Assembly (NCBI RefSeq): GCF_000159955.1
Contig: NZ_GG695978.1
Span: forward strand, 33,256 to 97,255
From: Paenibacillus sp. oral taxon 786 str. D14
Lineage (GTDB): Bacteria > Bacillota > Bacilli > Paenibacillales > Paenibacillaceae
Length of the DNA stretch: 64,000 nt
Reading direction: 5' to 3'
Made by a program: the position numbers and the translations under genes. This document shows positions 23,475 through 33,489 of the stretch, piece by piece (position 1 is the stretch's first letter; every line of letters starts with the position of its first letter). The notes beneath the pieces were generated by a model that saw nothing but the letters and a program-made list of their open reading frames with translations, was not told the origin of the DNA and made no database searches.

Positions 23475-25244
23475 TCAGCCGTTCTTCACTGTGTTCGGCA
23501 ACGATTTAATGAGCTGTTCATCTGGCGTGACGTACAACGTCCGCTGGTGGTCGTAAATGACGAAGCCAGGCTTGGCGCCGTTTGGTTTGCGGACGTAGCG
23601 GATGAGGGTGCAGTCCACCGGGACGCTGCTTGATTGCTTCGCCTGGCTGAAATAGGCGGCAAGCTGCGCAGCTTCGTTTAACGTCGCATCGCCATATGAG
23701 TCGCTTCGGATTAGCACGTGTGAGCCCGGGATATCCTTCGTATGGAGCCAGGTATCGTTGGGTTTGCCGAGCCGGTTGGTGACGTATTCGTTTTGCAGAT
23801 TGTTTTTGCCCACGTAAATTTCGATGCCCTCCGACGAAGTATAGACGTGCAACGTCGGACGGTCGTTCTTTTTCTTCTTCTTGCCCCGTTTGGCCCGGTC
23901 CCGCAAATATCCCTGCTGGGTCAACTCCTCGCGGATCTCGTCGATATCGCTTAACGTCGCATCGTTCAACTGCTGCAGCAAGCCATCGAGGTAAGCAATT
24001 TCCTCTTTAGCCAGCTTCATCTGTTCCTCGATGACGGCGAGGCTGTTTTTGAATTTGTTGTACTTCTTAAAGTACCGCTGGGCGTTCTCCGAAGGGGTCA
24101 GCAGCGGATCCAGCGGGATGGTCTCCATTCCCTGCGCTTCATCGTAGTAGTTGACCAACTCAACGCTGGTGTCGCCTTTGCGGATCGTATGCAGCGAAGG
24201 CAGCAGCAGCTCGCCCCAGATGCGGTAACGTTCGGCATCTTCGGCTTCGCTCAGATCTTTCTCCAGGTTAGTTAGCTTCTTTATGTTCTTGTTCCGCTCG
24301 TTTTGCAGGAAGCGCAGCAGGTCGCTCGTTTTCTGCTTGACCGTATCCCGCAGCGCTTTATCCCCGTAGTAGTCCTCCATGCATTCGCTGATCGAAGGAT
24401 AGGTTCGAATCTCCCCGTGGGCGCTTGTGAGCCGAATGGCGGAGAAGATGCTTTTCCCTTTGGCGTTTTCGCCGGTCATGGGGGCATACTTCTGGCTGCG
24501 AACCTCCTCCATCAATCCGTCAAAAGCTAACCATAACCGCTCCGCTTCCTCCGGATTCAGCCCGATCTCCGCTGCAACGCCGCTGACCCCGGCGCGGGCA
24601 TAGATTTCGCCGGCGATCAGCGGGCTCAGCCCGGCGAAGGCATCGACCAGCCAGCCGCTGCCGGTGCCTTTGCCTTCGGCTGTTGCCGCTTGCCAGGCGG
24701 CCATAAAAGCCGCACGATCCGCTTCGAGCGGATGAAGCTTGTGCTGCTCCGGCGGCGCTGTATAGGCGAAGCCGGGCATGACGATCCGATAGCCGGAAAT
24801 GGCCGGCGTCACGTGATGAATTCCGTCCAACTGGGTACCGGTGGCCGGGTCGACCAGGATGATGTTGCTGTGCCGTCCCATCAATTCGATGATGATCCGC
24901 TTGATAGACAAATCGCCGAGCTCATCGCGCGTGCGGACGTCGATATGGATGATCCGCTCCATGCTGACCTGCGTCACCGCTTCGATAGTCCCACCCTCGC
25001 AGTGCTTGCGCAGCAGCATGCAGAACATCGGCGCCTCCAGCGGATTCGGAAACGAGGCTTCCGTAAAATGAACCCGCGGGTACGTCGGATTCGCCGACAG
25101 TAGGAGCCGCTTATTGCCGGCCTGCGTGCGCAGGTGAAAGACGAGGTCGCTTTCCGCGGGCTGATGTATTTTATTGATGCGACCGCCGATGCAGGTTTGC
25201 AATTCGTGTACGATCGCTCGGGTTACGATGCCGTCGAGTGCCAT
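23475..25244 (-). CDS. rqcH: RqcH (NFACT family ribosome quality-control protein)
   Basis: A 589-residue NFACT protein (YloA/FbpA). It has an NFACT-N domain (about 1-220, starting MALDGIVTRAIVHEL and containing LRKHCEGG and ELMGRHSN), HhH and coiled-coil arms (about 280-440), and the NFACT-R domain (about 460-570: YVGKNNLQNEYVTNR ... DTWLHTKDIPGSHV). In B. subtilis RqcH binds stalled 50S-peptidyl-tRNA and adds C-terminal alanine tails that mark chains for degradation; earlier annotation as fibronectin-binding protein is based on surface assays. ATG 25244 is chosen over 25379 because family members begin here; AGGAG lies about 11 nt upstream. Confidence 0.93.
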   Translation of the reverse strand: MALDGIVTRAIVHELQTCIGGRINKIHQPAESDLVFHLRTQAGNKRLLLSANPTYPRVHFTEASFPNPLEAPMFCMLLRKHCEGGTIEAVTQVSMERIIHIDVRTRDELGDLSIKRIIIELMGRHSNIILVDPATGTQLDGIHHVTPAISGYRIVMPGFAYTAPPEQHKLHPLEADRAAFMAAWQAATAEGKGTGSGWLVDAFAGLSPLIAGEIYARAGVSGVAAEIGLNPEEAERLWLAFDGLMEEVRSQKYAPMTGENAKGKSIFSAIRLTSAHGEIRTYPSISECMEDYYGDKALRDTVKQKTSDLLRFLQNERNKNIKKLTNLEKDLSEAEDAERYRIWGELLLPSLHTIRKGDTSVELVNYYDEAQGMETIPLDPLLTPSENAQRYFKKYNKFKNSLAVIEEQMKLAKEEIAYLDGLLQQLNDATLSDIDEIREELTQQGYLRDRAKRGKKKKKNDRPTLHVYTSSEGIEIYVGKNNLQNEYVTNRLGKPNDTWLHTKDIPGSHVLIRSDSYGDATLNEAAQLAAYFSQAKQSSSVPVDCTLIRYVRKPNGAKPGFVIYDHQRTLYVTPDEQLIKSLPNTVKNG

Positions 25245-25443
25245 TTTATGATAATCTCCTGTTCTGAAACTTTTGTATGAAAGCGGCGGCTTCACGAGAA
25301 AGCCCACCTCTATGATGCCATACTTCGGGCAAAAACTTAAGGGCTCCCCTGTGATAATTTGGGACTGGCTAGAATACATTTACCCTAGGTGGAAAAGCCT
25401 TCACGCCGATACTGCATAATAAACGGAAGGGGAATTAAGGAGG

Positions 25444-28248
25444 ATGGAACAAAAAAACTGGCACCAGTGGAGCAGTGATGCGCTTCTGCAACACTTCGGC
25501 GTCACGCGTGAACAGGGCCTGACCGATGAAGAAGCGCAGAAGAGACGCGAGGAATTTGGCTGGAACGAACTGCAGGAAGGAGAGCGCATCTCCCCGATTC
25601 TGCTGTTCCTGAACCAGTTCAAGGATTTTATGATGCTGGTGCTGATGGGTGCCACGCTGATTTCCGGTTTTCTCGGCGAGTATCTGGATGCCGTCACAAT
25701 CATCGCCATCATCATTCTGAACGGGGTGCTTGGATTCATCCAAGAATTCCGTGCGGAGCGTTCCCTGCGGGCATTAAAAGAGCTGTCCGCGCCCCATGCC
25801 AATGTGCTGCGCCAAGGCGTCGTCAAGAACATTCCAGCCAGAGAGCTTGTTCCAGGGGATATCGTCCTGCTGGAAAGCGGGGACCGGATTCCAGCTGACA
25901 TCCGGTGGTTATCTACGAACAGCCTGGACGTGGAAGAATCCGCTTTGACCGGCGAATCGCATCCGGTGGGCAAACATGCGGGGGTGCTGAGTGAAAGTGA
26001 CGTTCCGCTGGGAGACCAGAAGAACATCGGCTTCATGGGCACGATGATCACCCGCGGTACGGGCCGGGGGATCGTGATCCGCACGGGCATGGACACCGAG
26101 ATGGGGAAAATCGCCGATTTGATTCAAAATACCGAGGTCCAGGAAACCCCGCTACAACGGCGTCTGGAGCAGCTCGGCAAAATTTTGATTTATATGGCGC
26201 TTGGCTTGACCGTCGTTGTGGTGCTCCTGGGGATTCTGCAAGGGCAGCCGGCCGCCAGCATGTTCTTTGCCGGAGTGAGTCTTGCCGTTGCTGCTATACC
26301 GGAAGGTCTGCCGGCCATCGTGACGATTGCGTTGGCGCTGGGTGTGCAGCGCATGATCAAACGCAAAGCAATCGTTCGCAAGCTGCCGTCGGTGGAGACG
26401 CTGGGCTGCGCTACGGTCATCTGTTCGGACAAGACCGGTACGCTAACCCAAAACAAAATGACCGTAACCCGGTTGTGGCTGGAAGGCAGATCGCTGGAAG
26501 TGACGGGCGAAGGCTACGAGCCGGTTGGCAATATTCTGGACCAAGGCGTGCCCGTCGATTTGCGCAATGACCAAAGCTTGCGCCGGATGCTGCAGATCAG
26601 CGCGTTGTGCAGCAATGCGGTCATCTATGACGACGATCCGGAGAAGCGCGGCCGCCGCAAGACGAAGGAGGACGCCGCTGCAGGCGGATCGGTCTGGAAG
26701 CTGAAGGGCGATCCAACCGAGGGGGCGCTGGTGACGCTGGCGTCCAAAATGGGCATGACGCCGGCAGCCTTAAGCGGAACGTATGTCCGCGATCTGGAGT
26801 TTCCTTTTGATTCCAAGCGGAAGCGGATGTCCGTCATCGTCTCCCATCAAGGCGGCAAAATGGCGCTCGTCAAAGGAGCACCGGATATGCTGCTCGAGCG
26901 CTGCTCCTATATCCTGTGGGATGGCAAAGTGGTGCCTTTCACGGGCACATTCCGGCAGAAAGTGCAAGCGGCCAACGAACAAATGGCCCGCAGTGCACTC
27001 CGGGTGCTTGGGTTGGCCTACCGCGACTTGAAGCCAACCGAAGGGGCGGAGCATGAAGATCAAGTGGAATCGCAGCTGATCTTCGTGGGTCTGACCGGTA
27101 TGATCGACCCGCCGCGCCGCGAAGCGCGGGACGCGATTACCGTCTGCCGCCGCGCAGGCATCAAAACGGTGATGATCACCGGCGACCATGGGCTGACCGC
27201 CGAAGCGATTGCTGCCGATCTGGGGATTTTGCCGCGGGGCGGTACCTCGATGTCGGGCCAGCAGCTGGAGGCGCTGAGCGATGAGGAGCTGGAGAAGCAG
27301 GTAGACAACATCTATGTCTATTCCCGGGTGTCGCCGGAGCATAAGCTGCGGATCGTGAAGGCACTGCAGCGGAACGGGCATGTGGTGGCGATGACCGGCG
27401 ATGGGGTAAACGACGCGCCGGCGATCAAAGCCGCTGATATCGGCATCGCCATGGGCATGACGGGCACGGACGTCTCCAAAGAAGCGTCCTCGCTGATCCT
27501 CAACGACGATAACTTTACGTCAATCGTTGCCGCAATCGAGGAAGGACGCAGCATTTACGAGAACATCCGTAAATTCATCCGTTATTTGCTGGCCTCCAAT
27601 GTCGGCGAAATCCTGACGATGTTCTTCGCCATGCTGGCGGGCTTGCCGCTGCCGCTGCTGCCGATCCAAATTTTGTGGGTCAACCTGGTGACCGATGGTT
27701 TGCCGGCGATGGCACTGGGCGTCGATCAACCGGAAAAAGACTTGATGGAGCACAAGCCGCGCGGCGCAAACGAAAACATTTTTGCCCGCCGGTTAGGTTG
27801 GAAAATCATCAGCCGCGGAGTGCTGATCGGCGTATGCACGCTGGGCGCGTTTTGGTTGACGCTGCGCTATGCGCCATCGGATCCGGCCCAACTGGTCAAA
27901 GCGCAATCGGTCGCCTTTGCCACCCTGGTCATGGCGCAGCTGATCCATGTGTTCGATTGCCGCAGCTCGCGGTCGATTTTTCACCGTAATATTTTGCAAA
28001 ATAAATATCTGGTTGCCGCTGTCCTGTCGTCGATTGTGTTGCTGCTTGGCGTAATGTACATTGAACCGCTGCAGCCGATCTTCAAAACGGTACCGCTTGG
28101 CACGCGGGAGTGGGCGATCACCCTGGTGGCCGCTGGCATTCCGACCTTCCTGATGGGCGCGGGCAGCGTCTGGTCAGGCAATCGGAGACGACGCAGCAGC
28201 GGGCCGCGTCCATTTGTCACCGCGAAAAGTACAAATATTCGTGCATAA
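25444..28248 (+). CDS. yloB: P-type Ca2+-transporting ATPase (YloB/SERCA-like)
   Basis: A 934-residue P2A ATPase pumping calcium out of the cytosol. Visible: actuator motif TGES (in [10 protein letters not shown], about 170), PEGLP in M4 ([12 protein letters not shown], about 281), phosphorylation site DKTGTLT (about 329), nucleotide-binding [14 protein letters not shown] (MITGDHG) and hinge GDGVNDAPA (about 652). Ten membrane segments fit. It corresponds to B. subtilis YloB, reported to support calcium handling in sporulation and germination. SD AAGGAGG precedes the ATG. It is divergent from rqcH, as in the yloA-yloB order of B. subtilis but with opposite orientation of rqcH. Confidence 0.95.
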   Translation: MEQKNWHQWSSDALLQHFGVTREQGLTDEEAQKRREEFGWNELQEGERISPILLFLNQFKDFMMLVLMGATLISGFLGEYLDAVTIIAIIILNGVLGFIQEFRAERSLRALKELSAPHANVLRQGVVKNIPARELVPGDIVLLESGDRIPADIRWLSTNSLDVEESALTGESHPVGKHAGVLSESDVPLGDQKNIGFMGTMITRGTGRGIVIRTGMDTEMGKIADLIQNTEVQETPLQRRLEQLGKILIYMALGLTVVVVLLGILQGQPAASMFFAGVSLAVAAIPEGLPAIVTIALALGVQRMIKRKAIVRKLPSVETLGCATVICSDKTGTLTQNKMTVTRLWLEGRSLEVTGEGYEPVGNILDQGVPVDLRNDQSLRRMLQISALCSNAVIYDDDPEKRGRRKTKEDAAAGGSVWKLKGDPTEGALVTLASKMGMTPAALSGTYVRDLEFPFDSKRKRMSVIVSHQGGKMALVKGAPDMLLERCSYILWDGKVVPFTGTFRQKVQAANEQMARSALRVLGLAYRDLKPTEGAEHEDQVESQLIFVGLTGMIDPPRREARDAITVCRRAGIKTVMITGDHGLTAEAIAADLGILPRGGTSMSGQQLEALSDEELEKQVDNIYVYSRVSPEHKLRIVKALQRNGHVVAMTGDGVNDAPAIKAADIGIAMGMTGTDVSKEASSLILNDDNFTSIVAAIEEGRSIYENIRKFIRYLLASNVGEILTMFFAMLAGLPLPLLPIQILWVNLVTDGLPAMALGVDQPEKDLMEHKPRGANENIFARRLGWKIISRGVLIGVCTLGAFWLTLRYAPSDPAQLVKAQSVAFATLVMAQLIHVFDCRSSRSIFHRNILQNKYLVAAVLSSIVLLLGVMYIEPLQPIFKTVPLGTREWAITLVAAGIPTFLMGAGSVWSGNRRRRSSGPRPFVTAKSTNIRA

Positions 28249-28319
28249 AATCAATAGCTTTTGAACCTGGCAAAAGCTAGACTAACCCTATCATCCAACG
28301 ATGCAGGAGTGGGGTTAGC

Positions 28320-29156
28320 ATGGAATTTACAAAAATGCATGGACTAGGTAACGACTTTCTCGTATTTTATGGTGAACAACAGCTGCCGGATAACGTATCT
28401 GAACTGGCGATTCGGTGGTGTGACCGATATTTTGGCGTCGGCGGAGACGGATTGGTGTTTATTCTCCCGTCGGACAAAGCGGATTTCAAAATGCGGATCA
28501 TTAATTCAGACGGCACGGAAGCTGAACAATGCGGCAACGCGATTCGCTGCGTAGCCAAATACGTCTACGACAACCGTCTGGTGGATAAAGACAGCGTAAC
28601 GATTGAAACGTTGGGAGCAGGCGTTCAGCAAGTGACCTTGCAGGTCGAGGACGGTGTGGTCAAAACGGTGCGGGTCGACATGGGCGAACCGATCCTGGAC
28701 GGCCTGACGATCCCAACGACGCTGAATCAGAATCCGGTGGTGAGCCAGCCGATTGAGACGAACGGCCAGGAATTTAAGTTTACGGCCGTCTCTATGGGCA
28801 ATCCGCATTGCGTCATCTATGTGGATGATGCGCCGAATTTCGATGTGACGACATGGGGACCAAAGCTGGAGGTACATCCGTACTTCCCGCGCAAGATCAA
28901 CGTAGAGTTCGCCACCGTGACGAACCGCCAGCGGGTGGAGATGCGCGTATGGGAACGCGGGGCGGGCCCAACGCTGGCTTGCGGTACTGGTGCTTGCGCC
29001 ACACTGGTATCCTCCGTACTGAACGGATTGACGGATCGTGCCGCCTGGATTGGACTCAAGGGCGGAGACCTGTTTATCGAATGGGATGAACGCGACAATC
29101 ATGTATACATGACGGGGCCGGCCGAAGCGGTGTACAAAGGCAGCGTCGAAATATAA
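28320..29156 (+). CDS. dapF: diaminopimelate epimerase
   Basis: A 278-residue enzyme converting LL- to meso-diaminopimelate for lysine and peptidoglycan. The two catalytic cysteines are in EQCGNAIRC (about 71) and ACGTGACA (about 221). Start MEFTKMHGLGNDFLVF is typical. Not part of this cluster in B. subtilis, so this is a lineage-specific arrangement. A hairpin without a T run (TAGCTTTT / AAAAGCTA, about 28253-28277) lies between yloB and dapF, and a good terminator follows. Confidence 0.96.
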   Translation: MEFTKMHGLGNDFLVFYGEQQLPDNVSELAIRWCDRYFGVGGDGLVFILPSDKADFKMRIINSDGTEAEQCGNAIRCVAKYVYDNRLVDKDSVTIETLGAGVQQVTLQVEDGVVKTVRVDMGEPILDGLTIPTTLNQNPVVSQPIETNGQEFKFTAVSMGNPHCVIYVDDAPNFDVTTWGPKLEVHPYFPRKINVEFATVTNRQRVEMRVWERGAGPTLACGTGACATLVSSVLNGLTDRAAWIGLKGGDLFIEWDERDNHVYMTGPAEAVYKGSVEI

Positions 29157-29185
29157 GAGGTTCATTAAATTAGGATGGAACGATT

Positions 29186-29219
29186 GCCGGGATCCCTGAT
29201 CGGGGACCCGGCTTTTTTT
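29186..29219 (+). terminator. dapF terminator
   Basis: GCCGGGATCCC pairs with GGGGACCCGGC, followed by seven T. Confidence 0.9.
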
Positions 29220-29354
29220 ACGATAACTGCCAGCGATATTCGGGAACGATACCTTATCAATCGGAGCGATTTATGATAAATTAATATGATAATAGTTTGC
29301 GCCGGGATTGATTCATACAGCGATATAACATCACGGCAGTCAGGGGGCAGAAGC

Positions 29355-31280
29355 ATGAAACCGGATTTGCGTACGACTTTGGAGCGCGAAATTATTGTCG
29401 GCGACGGGGCCATGGGGACGTATTTGTACCAGTTGGGTTTTCCGGTCGGCATTTCTTATGAAGAATTTAATTTGCTGCGCCCCGACGTGATCGGCGACAT
29501 CCATCGCCGTTATCTCGATGCCGGGGCACGGCTGCTGGAAACCAATACGTTTTCGGCGAATTACTATAAATTGTCCAAATTCGGACTGGAGGCCAAGGTG
29601 GAGGACATCAACCGGGCTGCGGTACGGATCGCCAAGCAAGCGGCGGGCGAACGTGCGTATGTCGCGGGAGCGGTTGGTTCCATCCGCGGCGGCAAGCGGG
29701 CGAACGTCACCGTCCAAGAGCTCGGGAAATACTTCGAGCAGCAAATTGCTGCCTTGCTGAGCGAAGGGGTGGATGCGCTGCTGTTCGAGACGTTTTACGA
29801 CCTTGGGGAAATGCGGATCGCTTTGGGACAAGCCCGCAAGCTGACGGATGTTCCGGTCATTTGCCAGTTCGCCGTCGATCAAATCGGACGCACGCTGGAC
29901 GGATTTACGATTCCGCAGGCGTTTGGAGCGCTGGTTGAAGAAGGGGCAGACGTGGTTGGCTTCAACTGCCATTCCGGTCCAAAAGGAATCATGGGTGTCA
30001 TGGACGACGTGGAGGGGCCGCTCAACGTGCCGATGTCCGTTTTCCCAAATGCAGGTTTGGCGGACTATATCGATGGAGAATATGTATATGGAGCGACTCC
30101 CGATTATTTTGGGGAGTGCGCCCGTGCTTTTGCCGATTTGGGGGCGAGATTGATCGGAGGCTGCTGCGGTACGACGCCGGAGCATATCGCCGCCATGGCC
30201 AAGGCCTTGGAAGGGTATGCCGCTCAGCCGCTGGCGAAGGAACGGAAGCTGCCTGAACCGCATCTATCCGCTAGCGTATCGCTCAACGAGCAGCCGAATG
30301 CGGTGCCTGCGGGCTCCAGCGAAACGGGTGCTGTTTCCGGCGGCGGGGAGAATCGCAAGCTTCCGAGCTTGACCGAGCTCGTGAAAGAGCGGCATACCGT
30401 CATCGTTGAGCTGGACCCGCCGCGCGACCTGGATATCGGGAAATTCATGGAGGGCGCAGCCGCTTTGAAAGAGGCGGGCATCGATGCGCTCACGCTGGCA
30501 GATAACTCGCTGGCCGTAACGCGGATGAGCAACATGGCGCTTGGACATCTTGTCCAATCTCAGCTCGGCCTGAGACCGCTGGTGCATATCGCCTGCCGGG
30601 ACCGCAATCTCATCGGCACACAATCGCATATGATGGGCTTCGATGCGCTGGGCATCGACCACGTGCTCGCTGTGACGGGCGACCCTGCCCGCTTTGGCGA
30701 TCTGCCGGGAGCGAGTTCTGTGTACGACTTGACGTCGTTTGAAATCATTCGCATGATCAAGCAGCTGAACGAAGGGATTTCTTTTTCCGGGAAGCCTTTG
30801 AAGCAAAAAGCCAAATTCGTCGTAGGCGCTGCGTTTAATCCGAATGTGAAGCATTTGCACAAAGCGGTGGAGCGATTGGAGAAGAAGATCGCTTCCGGCG
30901 CCGATTACATCATGACCCAGCCAGTATACGATCCGGAGCTGATCGTGGCGATCAAGCAGGCGACGGCGCATTTGGACGTGCCGATCTTCATCGGCATTAT
31001 GCCGCTGGCCAGCGGCAAAAACGCCGAATATTTGCATAATGAGGTGCCCGGAATCCAGCTGTCGGATGAAGTCCGCAAGCGGATGGAAGGACTGCAAGGC
31101 GAAGAGGGGCGGGCGATGGGCGTCGAGATCGCCAAAGAGCTGCTCGACACGGCGATGGAGCATTTTAACGGAATTTATCTCATGACGCCGTTTATGTTCT
31201 ATGAAATGAATGTCGCTTTAACGAATTATATTCGCGAGAAGTCCAAACGGGACTCGGCCCACTTGTCTCGGTTGTCATAA
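29355..31280 (+). CDS. yitJ: bifunctional homocysteine S-methyltransferase / methylenetetrahydrofolate reductase
   Basis: A 641-residue fusion like B. subtilis YitJ. Residues about 1-300 form the homocysteine methyltransferase barrel, with GDGAMGTYLYQ at the start and zinc cysteines in GFNCHSGP (about 210) and GGCCGTTPEHI (about 275). A linker of about 45 residues (SLNEQPNAVPAGSSETG) leads to a FAD-dependent MTHFR barrel (about 350-615). It supports methionine synthesis from folate one-carbon units. ATG 29355 follows AGGGGGCAGAAGC; an upstream frame start at 29286 has no SD. No SAM riboswitch was recognised in the 135-bp gap after the dapF terminator. Confidence 0.93.
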   Translation: MKPDLRTTLEREIIVGDGAMGTYLYQLGFPVGISYEEFNLLRPDVIGDIHRRYLDAGARLLETNTFSANYYKLSKFGLEAKVEDINRAAVRIAKQAAGERAYVAGAVGSIRGGKRANVTVQELGKYFEQQIAALLSEGVDALLFETFYDLGEMRIALGQARKLTDVPVICQFAVDQIGRTLDGFTIPQAFGALVEEGADVVGFNCHSGPKGIMGVMDDVEGPLNVPMSVFPNAGLADYIDGEYVYGATPDYFGECARAFADLGARLIGGCCGTTPEHIAAMAKALEGYAAQPLAKERKLPEPHLSASVSLNEQPNAVPAGSSETGAVSGGGENRKLPSLTELVKERHTVIVELDPPRDLDIGKFMEGAAALKEAGIDALTLADNSLAVTRMSNMALGHLVQSQLGLRPLVHIACRDRNLIGTQSHMMGFDALGIDHVLAVTGDPARFGDLPGASSVYDLTSFEIIRMIKQLNEGISFSGKPLKQKAKFVVGAAFNPNVKHLHKAVERLEKKIASGADYIMTQPVYDPELIVAIKQATAHLDVPIFIGIMPLASGKNAEYLHNEVPGIQLSDEVRKRMEGLQGEEGRAMGVEIAKELLDTAMEHFNGIYLMTPFMFYEMNVALTNYIREKSKRDSAHLSRLS

Positions 31281-31306
31281 TCAATTACAATAGGGTAACG
31301 GATGTG

Positions 31307-32200
31307 ATGCCTATGTCGCACAGTATGACTGGGTACGGTGGGGCCGTCAGATCGTATGGCGGTTACGTCGTCCAATTTGAAATCAAGTCCGTCAACCATC
31401 GGTATGCTGAGGTTGTTCTGCGGATGCCGCGGGAATGGACGTGCTACGAAGACGGACTAAGGCGCCTGGTTCAGCGCCATATCAAACGGGGACGCATTGA
31501 TGTATACATCAGTAAAGAACGCGATGAATCCGGCACCCTTCCTTACGTATTAAACCGTCCGGTCGTCGAAGCGTACCTAAAGGCAGCGGGTGAGCTCGCC
31601 AAGCACTATGGTGTCGACGCGAAGCTAAGCGCCAGAGATTTGCTATCCCTGCCGGATGCCTTGACGACGCCCGAGGAAGCAGCCCCGGCCGGCAGTGCTG
31701 ATCCCGGATGGGAACAGGTGCTGACCGAAGGCTTGGAGGAAGCGCTGATTGGGCTTTTAGGTATGCGGGAACGGGAAGGGAAGCATTTGGCCGCCGATTT
31801 GGGTGAGCGACTGCAGCGGCTGGAAGCGATCCACGGCGAAATGGTTCGGTTGGCTCCGGAAGTCGTGAAAGAGTACCGGAGCCGTCTGAAAAATCGGCTA
31901 GCCGAACTGTTGGAGGGGAACTACGACGAGCAGCGATTTGCGATGGAAGTGGCCGTGTTTGCGGACCGGTCTAACATCGATGAGGAGCTGATTCGGCTGA
32001 AGAGCCACTTCGAACAGTGCCGCAGTCTGCTTCAAGCTTATGAACCGGTAGGGCGCAAGCTGGATTTTCTCATACAGGAAATGAACCGGGAAACCAATAC
32101 GATTGGATCTAAAGCCAATCATTTGGCTCTAGTCAACCTGGTTGTCGAGTTGAAGGCCGAGTTAGAGAAGATCCGCGAGCAGGCGGCGAATCTCGAGTAA
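31307..32200 (+). CDS. yloC: YicC/YloC family endoribonuclease
   Basis: A 297-residue protein starting SMTGYGGAV and ending with the family pattern DFLIQEMNRETNTIGSKA (about 249-266) and LKAELEKIREQAANLE. E. coli YicC is an endoribonuclease of a distinct family; YloC has ribonuclease activity in B. subtilis. Start codon is uncertain: GTG 31304, ATG 31307 and ATG 31313 are all in frame. It begins the yloC-remA-gmk-rpoZ run found in B. subtilis. Confidence 0.9.
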   Translation: MPMSHSMTGYGGAVRSYGGYVVQFEIKSVNHRYAEVVLRMPREWTCYEDGLRRLVQRHIKRGRIDVYISKERDESGTLPYVLNRPVVEAYLKAAGELAKHYGVDAKLSARDLLSLPDALTTPEEAAPAGSADPGWEQVLTEGLEEALIGLLGMREREGKHLAADLGERLQRLEAIHGEMVRLAPEVVKEYRSRLKNRLAELLEGNYDEQRFAMEVAVFADRSNIDEELIRLKSHFEQCRSLLQAYEPVGRKLDFLIQEMNRETNTIGSKANHLALVNLVVELKAELEKIREQAANLE

Positions 32201-32253
32201 GCCATCTACCCGGCGCCGGGTGAGTCAAGCAAATTAGGGGGAACTACCTGAAT

Positions 32254-32514
32254 ATGGCAATTAAACTTATTAACATCGGCTTCGGTAATATCGTATCGGC
32301 CAACCGGATCATATCGATCGTCAGCCCCGAGTCTGCGCCGATCAAGCGGATCATTCAGGAGGCGAGAGATCGCCACATGCTGATCGATGCTACATACGGG
32401 CGGCGTACGCGCGCGGTGATCATCACGGACAGCGATCATGTGATATTATCGGCGGTACAGCCAGAGACCGTCGCTCATCGTTTGTCCACCAAGGAAGAAG
32501 ACAACGACGAATAA
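32254..32514 (+). CDS. remA: RemA extracellular matrix regulator
   Basis: An 86-residue protein ([20 protein letters not shown]) of the RemA/DUF370 family. In B. subtilis RemA forms ring-like oligomers that bind DNA and activate matrix and osmoprotection genes. The conserved basic stretch [19 protein letters not shown] (about 48-66) is intact. SD GGGGGAACTACCTGAAT. It is followed by gmk after 13 bp. Confidence 0.95.
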   Translation: MAIKLINIGFGNIVSANRIISIVSPESAPIKRIIQEARDRHMLIDATYGRRTRAVIITDSDHVILSAVQPETVAHRLSTKEEDNDE

Positions 32515-32527
32515 AATGGAGAGAGCT

Positions 32528-33106
32528 ATGTCTAAAGGGTTACTTATCGTATTATCCGGACCGTCTGGCGTTGGCAAAGGAACAGTATGCACTGAGCTGC
32601 GCAAGCGGATGCCGGAGCTGGTTTATTCCGTCTCGGCCACCACACGGCAACCCCGGGCGGGGGAAGAGAACGGCGTCAATTATTTTTTCAAAACCCGTGA
32701 GCAATTCCAGGAAATGATCGAGAACGATCAGCTTCTGGAGTATGCGGAGTACGTAGGCAATTTTTACGGGACTCCCCGCGATTTCGTGGAGGAGACGCTG
32801 GCTGGCGGGAAAGATATCATTTTGGAAATCGAAGTTCAGGGGGCGCTCAAGGTTAAGGAGAAATTCCCTGAGGGCGTGTTCGTGTTCCTGCTTCCCCCGT
32901 CGCTTGATGAGCTGAAAGGCCGGATTCAAGGTCGGGGAACGGAGAACCAGGCGACGATCGATCACCGCATGAGCGTGGCGGCCCATGAGATCGGACTGAT
33001 GGAGAATTATGATTACGCCGTCGTCAATGACGAGATCGATTTAGCTTGCCAGAGAATACAATCCATTATCATCGCTGAGCATTGCAGAATCCGAAAGTCG
33101 TACTAG
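32528..33106 (+). CDS. gmk: guanylate kinase
   Basis: A 192-residue enzyme phosphorylating GMP to GDP. P-loop GPSGVGKGT (about 11-19), GMP-binding [11 protein letters not shown] and YFF, and the lid region are present. ATG 32528 is preferred because GGAGAGAGCT precedes it; an in-frame ATG at 32516 has no SD. Confidence 0.97.
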   Translation: MSKGLLIVLSGPSGVGKGTVCTELRKRMPELVYSVSATTRQPRAGEENGVNYFFKTREQFQEMIENDQLLEYAEYVGNFYGTPRDFVEETLAGGKDIILEIEVQGALKVKEKFPEGVFVFLLPPSLDELKGRIQGRGTENQATIDHRMSVAAHEIGLMENYDYAVVNDEIDLACQRIQSIIIAEHCRIRKSY

Positions 33107-33156
33107 CTAACGCTTCATATGGCGATGAGTCCAAATAAGAAGAGGTGTTTTTGAAC

Positions 33157-33381
33157 ATGCTGTATCCATCGATTGACAAGATGCTTGGAAAAGTCGGCAG
33201 CAAATACTCTTTGGTCGTTGCGGCTTCCCGGCGCGCGAGACAGCTGCGCGAAGGCGAGAAGAGCGAACTGAAGCAACCGAAGTCGCACAAGCCAGTGGGC
33301 ATTGCCCTCGAAGAGATCTACGGGGACTACATTAAGCTGAAACAAGATGACGTAGTGTCGGAAGAGATCAACAAAGACTAA
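33157..33381 (+). CDS. rpoZ: RNA polymerase omega subunit
   Basis: A 74-residue protein (MLYPSIDKMLGKVGSKYSLV ... ARQL) that stabilises the beta-prime subunit. ATG 33157 has AGAGGTG upstream; a GTG at 33145 is in frame but would lack an SD. It follows gmk as in most bacteria and is followed by terminators. Confidence 0.94.
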   Translation: MLYPSIDKMLGKVGSKYSLVVAASRRARQLREGEKSELKQPKSHKPVGIALEEIYGDYIKLKQDDVVSEEINKD

Positions 33382-33413
33382 TTCCAGACTAACTCAGAGA
33401 ACAAAGCATATAC

Positions 33414-33465
33414 GAAAGGCCTCCGGGCTTCTTTTTACGACAACCGCGAGGTTGTTATTTTTTTC
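33414..33465 (+). terminator. tandem terminator between rpoZ and coaBC
   Basis: A weak hairpin with T5 (33414-33436) is followed by a clear one: ACAACC-GCGA-GGTTGT (33440-33455) and a T-rich tract. Confidence 0.7.
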
Positions 33466-33489
33466 GTTTGGGGAAAGCGAGGGGTAGCG

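Noticed and set aside
29220..29354. Possible SAM riboswitch before the homocysteine methyltransferase gene
   Set aside because: B. subtilis yitJ has one, but the gap here after the dapF terminator is too short and lacks the S-box core sequences.
28506..31163. Long minus-strand open frames opposite dapF and the methyltransferase/MTHFR gene
   Set aside because: Antisense shadows caused by codon bias; no SD sites or motifs.
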